Shown: piece by piece, positions 1 to 10,309 of the stretch | Layout: each line of letters opens with the position of its first letter | How positions within the stretch are numbered: the first letter of the stretch is position 1 | Assembly (NCBI RefSeq): GCF_016653315.1 | Contig: NZ_NHSH01000057.1 | Coordinates: forward strand, 141,747 to 205,746 | Origin: Halochromatium roseum | Lineage (GTDB): Bacteria > Pseudomonadota > Gammaproteobacteria > Chromatiales > Chromatiaceae | Length of the DNA: 64,000 nucleotides | Direction of reading: 5' to 3' | The notes under the pieces: model-generated | What the model saw: only the letters and a program-made list of their open reading frames with translations | Database searches by the model: none | Told to the model about the DNA's origin: nothing | Position numbers and translations under genes: made by a program

Positions 1-1
1 C

Positions 2-295
2 GTGCAGAACCCTGCCCGTGCTGCGGACGTGCTCAACGCGGCCGGTTGGGCGGTTAACCTGACCGAGGTCGTTGCCGTCGAGGTGCCTGATCAACCCGGT
101 GGCCTGGCCGAGGTGCTCGGCGTGTTCGAGCAGGCTGGACTCAATGTCGAATACGTCTACGCCTTTACCCTGCGCCGCGAAGATCGAGCGATCCTGGTGT
201 TCCGATTCCAGGAACCGGACCAGGCGATTACGGCACTTCAGGCGAGCGGCCATCGGGTGCTCGATGCCGAGCGGCTCGAAGCGCTGGTTGGCTGA
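2..295 (+). CDS. ACT-domain amino-acid-binding protein, 3' part (cut by window edge)
   Basis: The reading frame is open at the left edge, so the GTG at position 2 is probably internal. The visible 97 residues contain an ACT fold: VVAVEVPDQPGGLAEVLGVF is the beta strand, Gly-rich turn and helix that typically bind an amino acid, followed by a strand with AILVFRF. Proteins of about 140 residues with two ACT domains are often encoded beside phenylacetate-CoA ligase genes, but the upstream neighbour is outside the window. The role is probably regulatory or ligand-sensing; the ligand cannot be read from this fragment. The next gene is convergent. Confidence 0.75.
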   Translation: MQNPARAADVLNAAGWAVNLTEVVAVEVPDQPGGLAEVLGVFEQAGLNVEYVYAFTLRREDRAILVFRFQEPDQAITALQASGHRVLDAERLEALVG

Positions 296-448
296 GCACG
301 CAAGCCATCGTCTGTACAAGCTTGCGCAATCGATTGCGAGCTCAGGCTGGGCTGCGGTCTGGGGCAAAGCCGTAGTAAGTTGGCGTGGCTCGGCCCCGAC
401 GAGGGATCAGGCACAGGCACAAAAGAGGCCAGGCTCAATCAGTCCCAC

Positions 449-3400
449 TCAGACCGCGTCCAGGGGCGCAAACAGCAGCTCCAGATCCTCATGGCTCAGC
501 GACTTTGTCGCGCTGCCGCCACCTTCTAGCATGGCGTCGGCGAGCGCCTGTTTGCGCGCCTGTAGCTCCGCGACACGCTGCTCGACCGTACCTTCGGTCA
601 ATAATTTGTAGACGAACACCGGTTTGTCTTGGCCGATCCGATGCGCGCGATCGGTCGCCTGGCGCTCGGCGGCAGGATTCCACCAAGGGTCGTAATGGAT
701 CACGGTATCGGCTGCGGTGAGATTCAAGCCGCTGCCGCCAGCCTTGAGGCTGATCAGGAATAACGGCACCTCTCCGGCCTGAAAGCGATCGACCGGCGTT
801 TGCCGATCGCGGGTCTGTCCGGTCAGCTTGACATAGTCGCGATCTTTCTTTTTCTTCAAGCGTTTATCGAGGGCCTCCTCGACTAGACTCAGCATGCTTG
901 TGAACTGCGAGAACAGCAGCACCCGACGACCTTCTTGTAGCAGTTCCTCAAGCAGCTCCATCAATAGATCTAGCTTTGCCGAGCCCTTCACTCGTCGCGC
1001 ATTCGTCAGCGAGACCAACCGCGGGTCACAGCAGCACTGACGCAGCTTCAGCAACGCATCCAAGATGATGATCCCGCTCTGCGCCAGGCCCTTGCGCTCG
1101 ATCTCCTTGCGCACCTTTTCGTGCAGGGCAAGGCGCAAGGTTTCGTAAAGATCGCGTTGATCGGCGGCCAATGGCACCTCGCGCAGGATCTCGGTCTTTG
1201 GCGGTAGCTCGGTAGCGACTTGCTCCTTGGTGCGTCGCATCAGGAACGGCGCCACGCGACGGCGCAGGCGCTCGGTCCGATCTTGATCGCCATGGCGCTC
1301 GATCGGGTTGCGGAATAGGCGCCGGAAACCGCGCTCATCGCCGAGCAGATCCGGCATTAGAAAATCGAGTAGCGACCAGAGCTCGCCGAGATGATTCTCC
1401 ATCGGCGTGCCGCTCAGACAGAGCCGATGCCGCGCATCCAACGACCGCACCGCTTGCGCCGCTTTGCTGCGCGGGTTCTTGATTGCCTGCGCCTCATCCA
1501 GGATCAGCAGATGCCAAGGCTGGGCGCGAAGCACCTCCAGATCGCGCGGCAGCAAGGCATAGGTGGTCAGCACCAGATCTTGCTCGGCGATCGTGTCGAA
1601 GTCTTCCTGACGTTTTGGTCCTTGCAGGATGACCACCCGCAGCGTTGGCGCGAAGCGATCGGCCTCGCGCTTCCAGTTGAACATCAGGCTGGTTGGCGCG
1701 ACCACCAGGCTCGGGCGATCCGCGCGCCCCGCCGCCTTTTCGATCAACAGATGGGCTAAGGCCTGCATCGTCTTGCCTAGCCCCATGTCGTCAGCAAGGA
1801 CGCCGCCGAGCTCGAAATCACGCAGGAATTGCATCCAGCTGACGCCCTCCTGCTGATAGGGCCGCAGTTCTGCCTGCAACTCGGCCGGCGGCGCGACCGG
1901 CTCGATGCGCTCGAACTCGCGCAGTCGCTTGCCCCAAGCCCGCGCCTGCTCGGCCCCACGCCAGCTCAGATTCGGGGCCTGCTGCTCCAGCTCCGCCAGT
2001 TCCCCCGCCTGCAAGCGCGACAGCCGCATGCGACCATCAGCGTTCAGGCGCGCCATTGGGTCGTAGAGCTCAACCAGGGTTGAGAGGATCGGCTTCAGCC
2101 GCTCGGCTGGGAAGAAGACATAGCGCCCATCGTCGAGCCGCAGACTGAATCGGGTCTCGTCAGCCAGTGCCGCGAGCGCCTCGGCGGAGAGATCAACGGC
2201 TGGATTTTGCATCAGATTGAGCAGGATCGGCAGCAAGTCCAAGCGCTCGCCGTCGACTTCGACCCCCAGACTGAGATCCAGCCAGCGTCCGGCATCACCC
2301 TCCTCGATATCTAGATCCCATTCGCCGATGCGACCAACCCGAAAGCGGAAGCCCGAATCGATCTCGATCCGCCAGCCCTCGCCTTCGAGCACCGGCAGAT
2401 CCCGGTCCATGAAGGCCAGCCAAGCCTCGACTCGGGGCGGACCAAAGGGCACGCCAACCCGATCCGAGGTCTCGACCTTTTGCTCGAGTCCAAGCGTCTC
2501 GAGCCGCTTGAGCGCCGCTTGCTCGGCTTGGGGTTGACGGTCGCACTCGATCATCATCCCGTCCTTTATATTGGAAACCTGCTCCCCGGCCTCGCGCGGG
2601 TCGACCATCGCTCCGGCGTAATCGAGCGTGAGGCGGGCCTCATCCTCCCACTGCGGCTCTGATGCCCCGGCATAACCCCAGGGGCCATAGCCATAGCCTG
2701 GAACCCCTGGAACGGTGTGACTCGAAAGCCGCAAGCAGGGCGTTGGCGCATCGACGCTGACCCGGCGCTGCTTGGGCCGAAGCGGTGTTGGCAGCTTGAG
2801 TCCCTTGAGCCGAGTGCTCGACTGTTCCTTGAAGGCATCAAGATGCGCAAGCGGGATCGCTGGCGCCCGCACCAGGGCAGTCGCCTCGGGCTCACCGAGC
2901 GAGGTCTCGATGGGGCCGCACTCGCCTGAGTTCGGGTCAAGGTACCAGGGAGGACAGAGTGGCAAGAGCACAAGCCCCTCGCGCTTGGTCTCGAAATGCT
3001 GATGGAGCTGGGAATCCTCACCCCAGCGCCAGCTGAGTTCGCCCGTGACCGGAGCGCCTCGCGTCAGACGCGGCCCATTCTGGTCCCGCCAGTAACCACG
3101 GCCGGATCGCAGCACAGCCTCAAGCAGTTCGATACCCAGATCGTCGCTGAGCACCGCGGCACCAAACTCGCCACCGCTCGGCTGCGCCGCGGACAGCGCA
3201 ATGATGCTGCGATCCTCAGACCGAATGAAACGTGCCTTCGATTGGCCGCGCAGATTGAACGTACTCGGTTTGCCGTAGCCGCCACTCTTGAGGATTCGCA
3301 CCTTGACTGCGTTCAGAATCACCTTAGGATGGGAAATGGCTTGCATCTGCAGTCGCAGTAGATAGAGCAGCCACTGCTGATCGTCCTCTTCAAGCTCCAA

Positions 3401-3787
3401 CTGCTCGGTCTCGTAGAGCCAGCTCGCGATCCGCGCCGGCAGCGCCTTACGAGGTAGAGCAGGCTGCGGGCGGCGCGGGACCCGCGCCTCCCCACCTGCT
3501 GCCTTCGCTGTGCCAGCGCTCAGCAAAACGGCGGCTACATGCTTGCAGTTCCAGCCTACCGGGCAAGAGCAGTGCCCGCGGATGCTGTTCTTAGGTCCTG
3601 CGCTATCATCAACCTGCACCACGACCTGATACACCCGGGCGCCGGACCCGCGTACCCGACCTGAGATCACGCCTTTTTCGGCACGTTGCTCGACACTGAG
3701 CACATGTCCTTCGCGAAGGTAGCGCCGACCTCGTTCCACATAGGTAGCTGGCAGCACCTGTTTGAGCTGCTGTTCATTAAAGATCAT
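449..3787 (-). CDS. SWIM zinc-finger SNF2-family DEAD/DEAH-box helicase
   Basis: This is a 1112-residue Swi2/Snf2 ATPase. The N-terminus has a SWIM zinc finger with Cys73, Cys75, Cys81 and His83 (CxCx5CxH). A long poorly conserved middle part follows, then the two RecA-like lobes: ADDMGLGKTMQALAHL is Walker A, LLILDEAQAIKN is the DEAQ Walker B, and RAHRIGQ with SLKAGGSGLNLT are motifs VI and V of the C-terminal lobe. Bacterial proteins of this architecture are RapA/HepA-like in sequence and presumably translocate on DNA or remodel nucleoprotein, but their substrate is unsettled. It is a single gene, divergent from mutS across about 240 bases. Confidence 0.93.
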   Translation of the reverse strand: MIFNEQQLKQVLPATYVERGRRYLREGHVLSVEQRAEKGVISGRVRGSGARVYQVVVQVDDSAGPKNSIRGHCSCPVGWNCKHVAAVLLSAGTAKAAGGEARVPRRPQPALPRKALPARIASWLYETEQLELEEDDQQWLLYLLRLQMQAISHPKVILNAVKVRILKSGGYGKPSTFNLRGQSKARFIRSEDRSIIALSAAQPSGGEFGAAVLSDDLGIELLEAVLRSGRGYWRDQNGPRLTRGAPVTGELSWRWGEDSQLHQHFETKREGLVLLPLCPPWYLDPNSGECGPIETSLGEPEATALVRAPAIPLAHLDAFKEQSSTRLKGLKLPTPLRPKQRRVSVDAPTPCLRLSSHTVPGVPGYGYGPWGYAGASEPQWEDEARLTLDYAGAMVDPREAGEQVSNIKDGMMIECDRQPQAEQAALKRLETLGLEQKVETSDRVGVPFGPPRVEAWLAFMDRDLPVLEGEGWRIEIDSGFRFRVGRIGEWDLDIEEGDAGRWLDLSLGVEVDGERLDLLPILLNLMQNPAVDLSAEALAALADETRFSLRLDDGRYVFFPAERLKPILSTLVELYDPMARLNADGRMRLSRLQAGELAELEQQAPNLSWRGAEQARAWGKRLREFERIEPVAPPAELQAELRPYQQEGVSWMQFLRDFELGGVLADDMGLGKTMQALAHLLIEKAAGRADRPSLVVAPTSLMFNWKREADRFAPTLRVVILQGPKRQEDFDTIAEQDLVLTTYALLPRDLEVLRAQPWHLLILDEAQAIKNPRSKAAQAVRSLDARHRLCLSGTPMENHLGELWSLLDFLMPDLLGDERGFRRLFRNPIERHGDQDRTERLRRRVAPFLMRRTKEQVATELPPKTEILREVPLAADQRDLYETLRLALHEKVRKEIERKGLAQSGIIILDALLKLRQCCCDPRLVSLTNARRVKGSAKLDLLMELLEELLQEGRRVLLFSQFTSMLSLVEEALDKRLKKKKDRDYVKLTGQTRDRQTPVDRFQAGEVPLFLISLKAGGSGLNLTAADTVIHYDPWWNPAAERQATDRAHRIGQDKPVFVYKLLTEGTVEQRVAELQARKQALADAMLEGGGSATKSLSHEDLELLFAPLDAV

Positions 3788-3971
3788 GAGTGGGTAATGC
3801 TTTTGGTCCGCTGGATCGGGATTGCTGAATTGAGGTCGCTGGTTCGAGATCGTTGAATCGGTCTGTCATCGCCAGTCCTTGCCGTCATCCTGGGTGAGAG
3901 ACTAACGTGCTCGCCGGCGATGGCCCAAGATCAGAGCCTCTGAAGCCACCGCTCGGCCGAGCCATCTGCCG

Positions 3972-3992
3972 GGCCTGTTCGGCCTGTTCGGC
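3972..3992. repeat. 9-bp tandem repeat in the SNF2-mutS intergenic region
   Basis: Two perfect copies of GGCCTGTTC and the start of a third lie in the 243-base gap between the divergent helicase and mutS genes. It is one of many short slippage-type repeats in this window and has no evident function. Confidence 0.6.
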
Positions 3993-4030
3993 CAGCGCGA
4001 TCGAGCCAGGCTAAGCCCATTAAGAAACCG

Positions 4031-7015
4031 ATGCTAGGAAACCGCAGATTGAGTGACCAGAAAACAACGCGAGTCGAGCGATTAGCAGAGCTTACGGCCG
4101 AACATACGGCTAAGCCAAAGGCTGAGCACACGCCAATGATGCAGCAATATTTGCGCATCAAGGCGGAGTTTCCGGACATGCTGCTGTTCTATCGCATGGG
4201 TGATTTCTACGAACTGTTCTTCGACGACGCCCAGCGCGCCGCGCGGCTGCTCGATATCACCCTCACCAAACGAGGCCAGTCGGCCGGGCAACCGATTCCG
4301 ATGGCCGGCATACCTTACCATGCCGCCGAGGGTTATCTCGCGCGGCTGGTGCGAGCGGGTGTCTCGGTTGCGATCTGCGAGCAGAAAGGTGATCCCGCTA
4401 AGACCAAGGGGCCGGTCGAGCGTGAGGTGGTGCGGATCGTAACGCCCGGCACCCTGACCGATGAGGCGTTGCTCGAGGAGCGGCAAGAGAGTCTGATCTG
4501 CGCCCTGGCTGAGCCTGAAGGCAGGCCCGGCGCAGCCGCTATGTCGGGCGCCAGATCAGATGCGGACGCAAGCGGCCGCGTGGGATTTGCGGTACTGGAG
4601 TTGGCTAGCGGACGGTTTTCGGTATTCGAGATCGAGGGCCAGGAGGCGCTCATCGCCGAGCTTGAACGTTTGCGCCCGGCTGAGCTGTTACTGCGCGAGA
4701 GCAGCAGACTATCCGAGCAGCTTGGCGAGCAGCTGGCATCTGGTCTGGCAGCCGGCATCACGCGCCGGGCGTCCTGGCAGTTCGACGCCGACAGCGCCGA
4801 GCATCTGCTCTGCGAGCAATTCGGCACCCAGGATCTGAGCGGGTTTGGCTGCGCCGGATTGCGGCTGGCGATCGGCGCCGCGGGTTGTCTGCTGCAATAT
4901 GTGAAAGAGACCCAGCGCGTCGCCCTGCCCCATCTGCGGGGTCTGCGCACCGAAAACCGCGACGATGCGCTGATCCTGGATGCCGCCACCCGTCGCAACC
5001 TCGAGCTGACTCGCTCGCTGAGCAGTGCACTGGGCACGGGCTTTAGCAGCGGACATGGCGGCAGTGCCGATCAGCACACGCTGGCCGGGATCATGGACCG
5101 CACCGTCACCGCGATGGGCGCGCGCCTGCTGCGGCGCTGGATCAATCGACCGCTGCGCGATCCCGTCGCGGTCGGCGAACGACATGCGTCAATCGAGGCG
5201 CTGCTGCTCTCCGGCGTCTTCGAGGCCTTGCGCGAGGAGTTGGCGGCGATTGGCGATCTCGAGCGCATCCTGGCGCGGGTCGCGCTTGGTTCGGCGCGGC
5301 CGCGCGATCTGGCCGCGCTGCGCGAGGCGCTGGCGCGGCTGCCGGCGCTGCATGCCGAGCTGGGCCTGGTCGACAGTGCTCGCCTTGGCCAGCTCGACCA
5401 GGCCCTCGGCGAGCATCCGGCACTGGTCGACCTGTTGCAGCGCGCCCTGATCGAACAGCCGCCGATGCTGATCCGCGATGGTGGCGTCATCGCCCGCGGC
5501 TATGATGCCGAGCTGGATGAGCTGCGCGATCTGGCCGAGCATGGCGATCAGTTCCTGATCGACCTGGAGCAGCGCGAGCGCGAGCGCACCGGCATCGCGA
5601 CGCTGAAGGTCGGCTACAACCGGGTGCATGGCTACTACATCGAACTCGGGCGCAGTCATGCCGAGCGCGTGCCCGATGACTATCAGCGCCGCCAGACGCT
5701 GAAGGGCAGCGAGCGTTACATCACCCCGGAGCTGAAGCGTTTCGAGGAACAGGTGCTGAGCGCGCGCGAGCGGTCACTGGCGCGCGAGCGGCTGCTCTAC
5801 GAGGTGCTGATCGAGCGCTTGCAGACCGAGCTGGCGCCGTTGCAAGCCAGCGCGGCGGCGATCGCCGAGCTGGACGTGCTGTGCAATCTGGCCGAGCGCG
5901 CCGAACGGCTCAACTGGAGCCGACCGCGGCTGCTGGACAGGCCCGGGATTCGCATCGAGGATGGCCGTCATCCGGTGGTCGAGCAGGTGCGCGCCGAGCC
6001 CTTCGTACCGAATGGACTCAATCTCGACAACGCCGAGCGGATGCTGGTGATCACCGGCCCCAACATGGGCGGCAAGTCGACCTTCATGCGTCAGGTGGCG
6101 TTGATCCTGGTGATGGCCTATGCCGGAAGCTTCGTACCGGCAAAGAGCGCTGAGCTTGGCCCCATCGATCGCATCTTCTCGCGCATCGGCGCCGCCGATG
6201 ATCTTGCGCGCGGTCGCTCCACCTTCATGGTCGAGATGGAAGAGACCGCCAATATCCTCAATAACGCCACCGCTAACAGCCTGGTGCTGATGGACGAGAT
6301 CGGTCGCGGCACCAGCACCTTCGACGGCCTCTCGTTGGCCTGGGCCTGCGCCGAGGCGCTGGCCGATCAGCTACGCGCCTTCACCCTGTTTGCCACCCAT
6401 TATTTCGAGCTGACCGCGCTGCCCGAGCGTCATCCGAGCGTACGCAATGTGCATCTCGATGCCGTCGAGCATGGCGAGCGGATCGTCTTTCTGCATGCGC
6501 TGCGCGAGGGGCCGGCCAGCCAGAGCTATGGTCTGCAGGTGGCGGCGCTGGCTGGCGTGCCTGCGGCGGTCATCGCCCGCGCGCGTGAGCATCTGCGCCG
6601 GCTCGAGGAGCAATCGGTGGCGCGCGACCAAGGTGTTAGGCAGCTCTCGCTGTTTGCGTCCGAACCCTCGGAGGGCATGGCCGTGCAAGATCAGACCAGG
6701 GCGTCTTCCGCCTCAACCCTCAAGGCATCCGGTGTATCTGGTGCGTCCAGGTCGAGATCCGCATCCAAGGCGAGGTCTGCATCCAAGTCGATGTCCGCAT
6801 CCTCTGCGTCGACCGAGCAGGCGCTCAGCCCAGAATCCGGTTCGCTGCCAGAACCGGCCATGGTCCGCGAGCCAACGCCGAGTCGGGCCTTAGCGCCGAG
6901 TCGGGCCTTAGCGGCGCTGCGCGAGCTGGACCCGAATGAACTCAGTCCGCGCAAAGCGCTCGAGACGCTGTATCGCCTCCAGGCGTTGGATCGCGGTTTG
7001 GAGGATCTGCCATGA
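4031..7015 (+). CDS. mutS: DNA mismatch repair protein MutS
   Basis: MutS recognises mismatches as a clamp-like dimer and recruits MutL using ATP. The mismatch-binding FYELF motif ([11 protein letters not shown]) is near residue 58, the Walker [11 protein letters not shown] is near residue 677, and the ATPase signature around [14 protein letters not shown] follows. At 994 residues it is longer than the usual 850. The extra length is mostly a Ser/Ala/Lys-rich linker at about residues 880-965, ahead of a preserved C-terminal tetramerisation segment ([21 protein letters not shown]). The linker has an 18-bp duplication at 6881-6916. Homology to E. coli MutS starts at HTPMMQQYL, so the first 30 or so residues are uncertain; a TTG at 4049 preceded by AGGA is an alternative start. 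The stop overlaps the next gene by 4 bases. Confidence 0.96.
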   Translation: MLGNRRLSDQKTTRVERLAELTAEHTAKPKAEHTPMMQQYLRIKAEFPDMLLFYRMGDFYELFFDDAQRAARLLDITLTKRGQSAGQPIPMAGIPYHAAEGYLARLVRAGVSVAICEQKGDPAKTKGPVEREVVRIVTPGTLTDEALLEERQESLICALAEPEGRPGAAAMSGARSDADASGRVGFAVLELASGRFSVFEIEGQEALIAELERLRPAELLLRESSRLSEQLGEQLASGLAAGITRRASWQFDADSAEHLLCEQFGTQDLSGFGCAGLRLAIGAAGCLLQYVKETQRVALPHLRGLRTENRDDALILDAATRRNLELTRSLSSALGTGFSSGHGGSADQHTLAGIMDRTVTAMGARLLRRWINRPLRDPVAVGERHASIEALLLSGVFEALREELAAIGDLERILARVALGSARPRDLAALREALARLPALHAELGLVDSARLGQLDQALGEHPALVDLLQRALIEQPPMLIRDGGVIARGYDAELDELRDLAEHGDQFLIDLEQRERERTGIATLKVGYNRVHGYYIELGRSHAERVPDDYQRRQTLKGSERYITPELKRFEEQVLSARERSLARERLLYEVLIERLQTELAPLQASAAAIAELDVLCNLAERAERLNWSRPRLLDRPGIRIEDGRHPVVEQVRAEPFVPNGLNLDNAERMLVITGPNMGGKSTFMRQVALILVMAYAGSFVPAKSAELGPIDRIFSRIGAADDLARGRSTFMVEMEETANILNNATANSLVLMDEIGRGTSTFDGLSLAWACAEALADQLRAFTLFATHYFELTALPERHPSVRNVHLDAVEHGERIVFLHALREGPASQSYGLQVAALAGVPAAVIARAREHLRRLEEQSVARDQGVRQLSLFASEPSEGMAVQDQTRASSASTLKASGVSGASRSRSASKARSASKSMSASSASTEQALSPESGSLPEPAMVREPTPSRALAPSRALAALRELDPNELSPRKALETLYRLQALDRGLEDLP

Positions 7016-7929
7016 GCCGCGATGCCTCCCTGATGTCTGAGCTGCGCCGTTTTGACACGGCTGAGGCGCGCTCGTTTCAGCATGTCTTCCGTCACCCGGA
7101 GGCAGGGATTGCGCTGCATTGGAACGCCCGTAATCATCGAAAACGGCGTTCGCACCCACTGGAGACGGCCGATGGGGTTTATGCGGCGCGAGTAAGGTAT
7201 CGCTTGTTTGCGGTTCAGTGGCGGTCACTGTCCTGGTGGGTCGCGGCGGTCTTTACCCTCGGCAGCCTGGTTTGGCTGATCAATGGCCTGGTCACCGTGC
7301 TGCCGTTTTCCGATGCGCCCGCGATCAAGGCCGATGTGCCGATTTGGACAGCCGTGCTTGGTGGCGGGATCTTCCTGATCGGCGGCTATCTCTCCTGGTC
7401 AGAGGTACTGAACGCGCCGCGCTATCTGTCGCTGTTGCGGGATGACGAGGGCGGACACAGCCGCGCCCTACATGCCGACGATCATCGTTTTCGATGGATC
7501 GGGCTGCAACCGGCCAACTGGGGTTACTGGCTGAATCTGGCGCAGTTGCTGGGCGCGACCATCTTCTTCCTGCCCTGCGTGGTCGGCGCGCTCTTGGCGA
7601 CGCATCCAGCGATCGATGCCTTCACTTGGTACTGGCTACCGCAGATGATCGGCGCCACCTGGTTCGTGATTGCCGCCTGGATGGCGATGCGCGAGGTGCA
7701 GCCCAGCGTGCTCAGACCCGCCTGGGATCGGCTCGGCTGGTGGAGCGGTCTGTTCAACCTGCTGGGCGCCATCGGCTTCTTTCTCTGCGCCTGGTTCGGA
7801 TTCAAGTCCGATTTCCAGGACCCGATGCTCAGCAATCGCTCGACCTTTCTCGGCTCATGCTGCTTCCTGATCGCCAGCTATCTGATGCTGATCGAGGTCA
7901 TCAATCCAGAGGGGCCGGAAGGGCGATGA
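7012..7929 (+). CDS. Conserved hypothetical inner-membrane protein, six predicted TM helices
   Basis: The 305-residue product begins inside the mutS stop codon (ATGA), so the two are probably co-transcribed. About 75 polar N-terminal residues are followed by six hydrophobic stretches, for example [57 protein letters not shown] and [19 protein letters not shown]. It has no enzymatic motif and I do not recognise the family. The regularly spaced Trp residues at helix ends and the short loops fit an integral membrane protein with a cytoplasmic N-domain. A link to mismatch repair is not implied by co-transcription alone. Confidence 0.8.
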   Translation: MSRDASLMSELRRFDTAEARSFQHVFRHPEAGIALHWNARNHRKRRSHPLETADGVYAARVRYRLFAVQWRSLSWWVAAVFTLGSLVWLINGLVTVLPFSDAPAIKADVPIWTAVLGGGIFLIGGYLSWSEVLNAPRYLSLLRDDEGGHSRALHADDHRFRWIGLQPANWGYWLNLAQLLGATIFFLPCVVGALLATHPAIDAFTWYWLPQMIGATWFVIAAWMAMREVQPSVLRPAWDRLGWWSGLFNLLGAIGFFLCAWFGFKSDFQDPMLSNRSTFLGSCCFLIASYLMLIEVINPEGPEGR

Positions 7930-8064
7930 GGTTTTCCTCGTCTCGGGCTCGCCGAGACTGATCGAATCTCATCAAACCAAGATGACCTCGATTGCGTTTC
8001 AGCATCGCTGCTGGGCCTCTGCCAGTTACAGGATGTACCATGGACTCGCAAAAGCATCACCCAA

Positions 8065-9021
8065 ATGAACGCACCTGCCGCGCTGCTCCCTGAAGCCACG
8101 CTGATCCTGGGCGGCATCGCGGCACTGGTCGCTGGCCTGTTGTGCATGCTGGTCCCGCTCGGCATCCACTTTGGGTTTCGAGCGCCCCGCATTCGGCTGC
8201 GTGCAACACCGGCTGACCATGGCTTGCCTTATCAGTCGCTGCGGATTCCAACCGCGCGCCAACGCTCACTCGCCGCCTGGCTGATCCCCGCCCAGCTGGC
8301 GCGGCCCGGCGGCGCCACCGCTGAGAGACAAATGCCCATGGCAGAGCGCCGTGCGCAAGCCACGATCCTGATCCTCCACGGCTGGGGCAGCAACGCCGAA
8401 CAGATGCTGCCGCTGGCCTACCCGCTGGCCAAGGCCGGATTCAATCTCCTGCTGCTCAACGCCCGCAACCACGGTGACAGCGACAGCGATACCTTCTCGT
8501 CCCTGCCCCGGTTCGCCGAGGACCTGGAGCACGCGATCGACTGGCTGCGCCAACAGCAGCCGGCGCGTGCGGCCAAGATCGCGGTGATCGGTCACTCGGT
8601 TGGTGCCGGCGCGGCCTTGTTCGCCGCCACCCGCCATGCCGCGATCGATGCCGCGATCAGTCTCTCGGCCTTTGCCCATCCTGCCGAGGTCACCGCCCGA
8701 GTGATGGCGCATCTGCCGGTGCCGAGGCTTGTGGTGACGCTGGTGGTGCGCTACACGGAATGGCTGATCGGTCATCGATTCGATGCCATTGCTCCGATCA
8801 ACAGCATCCGCTCAGTCCGCTGCCCGGTATTGCTCGCCCACGGCACCGCAGACCAGTTGGTGCCCTACGCCGATGCCGAACAGATCTACCAACAGCGCGT
8901 CGATGACCAGATTCAGCTGACCGCGATCAACAGTGCCGGACACGACCCGACCCCTCAACTGGAGACCCATTGCGAGCAGCTGCTGGATTTCCTTGCAAGC
9001 CACATTGACCGGGAGCCTTAA
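8065..9021 (+). CDS. Alpha/beta hydrolase, membrane-anchored
   Basis: This is a 318-residue alpha/beta-hydrolase-fold protein. The N-terminal hydrophobic segment (ATLILGGIAALVAGLLCMLVPLG) should anchor it in the inner membrane. The fold markers are LILHGWGSN (oxyanion HG), the nucleophile elbow GHSVGAG with the catalytic Ser, HGTADQLVPY for the acid, and a late AGHDPTP His. It resembles YqkD/FrsA-like or BAAT-like serine hydrolases of unknown substrate. The last codons lie in the first unit of a 13-bp tandem repeat. Confidence 0.82.
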   Translation: MNAPAALLPEATLILGGIAALVAGLLCMLVPLGIHFGFRAPRIRLRATPADHGLPYQSLRIPTARQRSLAAWLIPAQLARPGGATAERQMPMAERRAQATILILHGWGSNAEQMLPLAYPLAKAGFNLLLLNARNHGDSDSDTFSSLPRFAEDLEHAIDWLRQQQPARAAKIAVIGHSVGAGAALFAATRHAAIDAAISLSAFAHPAEVTARVMAHLPVPRLVVTLVVRYTEWLIGHRFDAIAPINSIRSVRCPVLLAHGTADQLVPYADAEQIYQQRVDDQIQLTAINSAGHDPTPQLETHCEQLLDFLASHIDREP

Positions 9022-9056
9022 CCTGGGGAATGAACCTGGGGCATTAACCTGGGACC
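9018..9056. repeat. Three 13-bp tandem repeats at the hydrolase stop codon
   Basis: Three imperfect copies of TTAACCTGGGGNN are arranged head to tail. The TAA stop of the hydrolase is in the first copy, so the array probably arose by duplication of the gene's end. The rest of the gap to 9273 shows no clear gene. Confidence 0.7.
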
Positions 9057-9273
9057 CTCACATCGATATCGGTCGAAGCGTTCGAGGGGATGGCCGAACC
9101 TGTCGTCGCCACGCGTGCCGCGCTTGACCAAGCCGTGGCCAGCGGTGCCCTCTGTCCTCTCAGAGCGGCCACCGCCCGGCGGCTAAACATTCAGCAGGCT
9201 CAACCCGGTTCAACGTTCATCCCAGTGATCGGCTATGCTGCCGACTCAGCAAACCACAGCAGCGAGGTCTTCC

Positions 9274-9618
9274 ATGCCCACCCTCATCATCAAGACCAAC
9301 GCCCCTCTTGAATCGACGGCGACCGAGTCGCTCCTCGAACGCGCCTCCGCCCGTGTCGCCGAGCTACTCGGCAAGCCGGAGCGCTATGTCATGGTGATCC
9401 TCGAGCCAACCCCGGCGATGTGCTTTGGCGGCGACACCAGCCCGCTCGCCTTCCTGGAGCTGAAAAGCCTGGGGCTGCCCGAAGATCAGACCCCAGCGCT
9501 CTCGGCGGCACTCTGCGAGCTGCTCGACGAGACCCTCGCGATCCCCTCCAACCGGGTCTACATCGAATTCGCCTCACCGCCACGGCACCTGTTCGGGTTC
9601 GACGGCAAGACCTTTTGA
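9274..9618 (+). CDS. MIF-superfamily tautomerase (phenylpyruvate tautomerase-like)
   Basis: The 114-residue product starts MPTLIIKTNAP; after Met removal Pro becomes the N-terminal catalytic base, as in all MIF/tautomerase enzymes. The family pattern continues with LLGKPERYVMV (the active-site Lys of GKP), AMCFGGDTSPLAFLELKSLG, and NRVYIEF near the end. The CxxC redox motif of mammalian MIF is absent: the matching stretch reads PLAF. The start is set by this Pro-2, and the frame extends upstream without another start of that kind. It is monocistronic as far as can be seen. It probably ketonises an enol such as phenylpyruvate; the physiological substrate in bacteria is unknown. Confidence 0.88.
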   Translation: MPTLIIKTNAPLESTATESLLERASARVAELLGKPERYVMVILEPTPAMCFGGDTSPLAFLELKSLGLPEDQTPALSAALCELLDETLAIPSNRVYIEFASPPRHLFGFDGKTF

Positions 9619-9689
9619 TCTGCGCTGCCGGCAGTGACTCCGAGCCAACCCGGCGCTGTCGGCACGATGCCGAGTCGACCTGAATCGCG

Positions 9690-10030
9690 CGCATCCTGGC
9701 TGAGCTGGAGGCCCTACTGGAGACTGGGCTAGTCTGGCGCTGACCCTGGTCCTGCTCGGGCTGGTGCTGCGTTGGGCGCACCGCCGTGCCTGGGATGCCC
9801 GCCCTAGCACCTTGCTGCGACAGCTGAGCGCACCACTGACCCTACTGTTCTGGATGCCCCTGCTGCGCCGCTTTCTTGATGATCAGGTGCAGGTCACCGG
9901 TCTGGTGATCGCCTGGCCCGACTACCTCGCCGAGCTGACCCGGATGCTGGCGCTGATCTGGCTGGGTGAGCTGCTCGGCGGTGCCGTCAAAGACGCGCAC
10001 CGCCTCGAACAGGACTCCGTGCGTTTGCGT
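9690..10030 (+). pseudogene. Decayed mechanosensitive-channel (MscS-type) gene fragment
   Basis: Translation in two frames gives pieces of one membrane protein. ILAELEALLETGLVW is at about 9693-9737. After a frame change comes SLALTLVLLGLVLRWAHRRAW, then RQLSAPLTLLFWMPLLRRFL, VTGLVIAWPDYLAELTRMLALIWLGELL and a trace of the EDS(I/V)DAHL segment (LEQDSVRL). The order and hydrophobic pattern resemble the TM region preceding the pore helix in large MscS-like channels, but the pore and beta domain are missing and a frameshift lies near 9735. Family assignment rests on pattern recognition only. Confidence 0.4.
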
Positions 10031-10250
10031 TGGTTTTGGCGCTGGCGCTGGCTTTGGCATTGGCGCCGAAGAATCGGCGCTCGCGGCCATTGCGGTGGTG
10101 AAACACATCAGGATCAAGAACGCGATGTTTAGCGGATACCACATGGTTGAAGATCAACAGCCCTCGGTGCAATGCGTCGCGCGACCAGGCATGGGTTGCG
10201 CTCTGACTGCCGAGACGATGGGACAGTGTAGCAGCCCAGCCGACCGGCTT

Positions 10251-10279
10251 GTGACATCAAGCAAGGTCGTCGGTATCAT
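10251..10279 (+). promoter_or_regulatory. Predicted sigma-70-type promoter for the diguanylate cyclase gene
   Basis: A GTGACA -35 box (one mismatch to TTGACA) and a TATCAT -10 box (one mismatch to TATAAT) are separated by exactly 17 bases. The -10 box ends 30 bases before the TTG start at 10310, which has AGGAG upstream. Prediction from consensus only. Confidence 0.5.
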
Positions 10280-10309
10280 CCTGGGTTTCGTTCAGACAGG
10301 AGCAGTCAG

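Noticed and set aside
9842..10144. Minus-strand frame with a signal-peptide-like start (MWYPLNIAFLILMCFTTAMAAS)
   Set aside because: The rest is low-complexity Ala/Pro/Lys then random composition, and the plus strand shows a channel-like remnant in the same place. Left undecided but not annotated.
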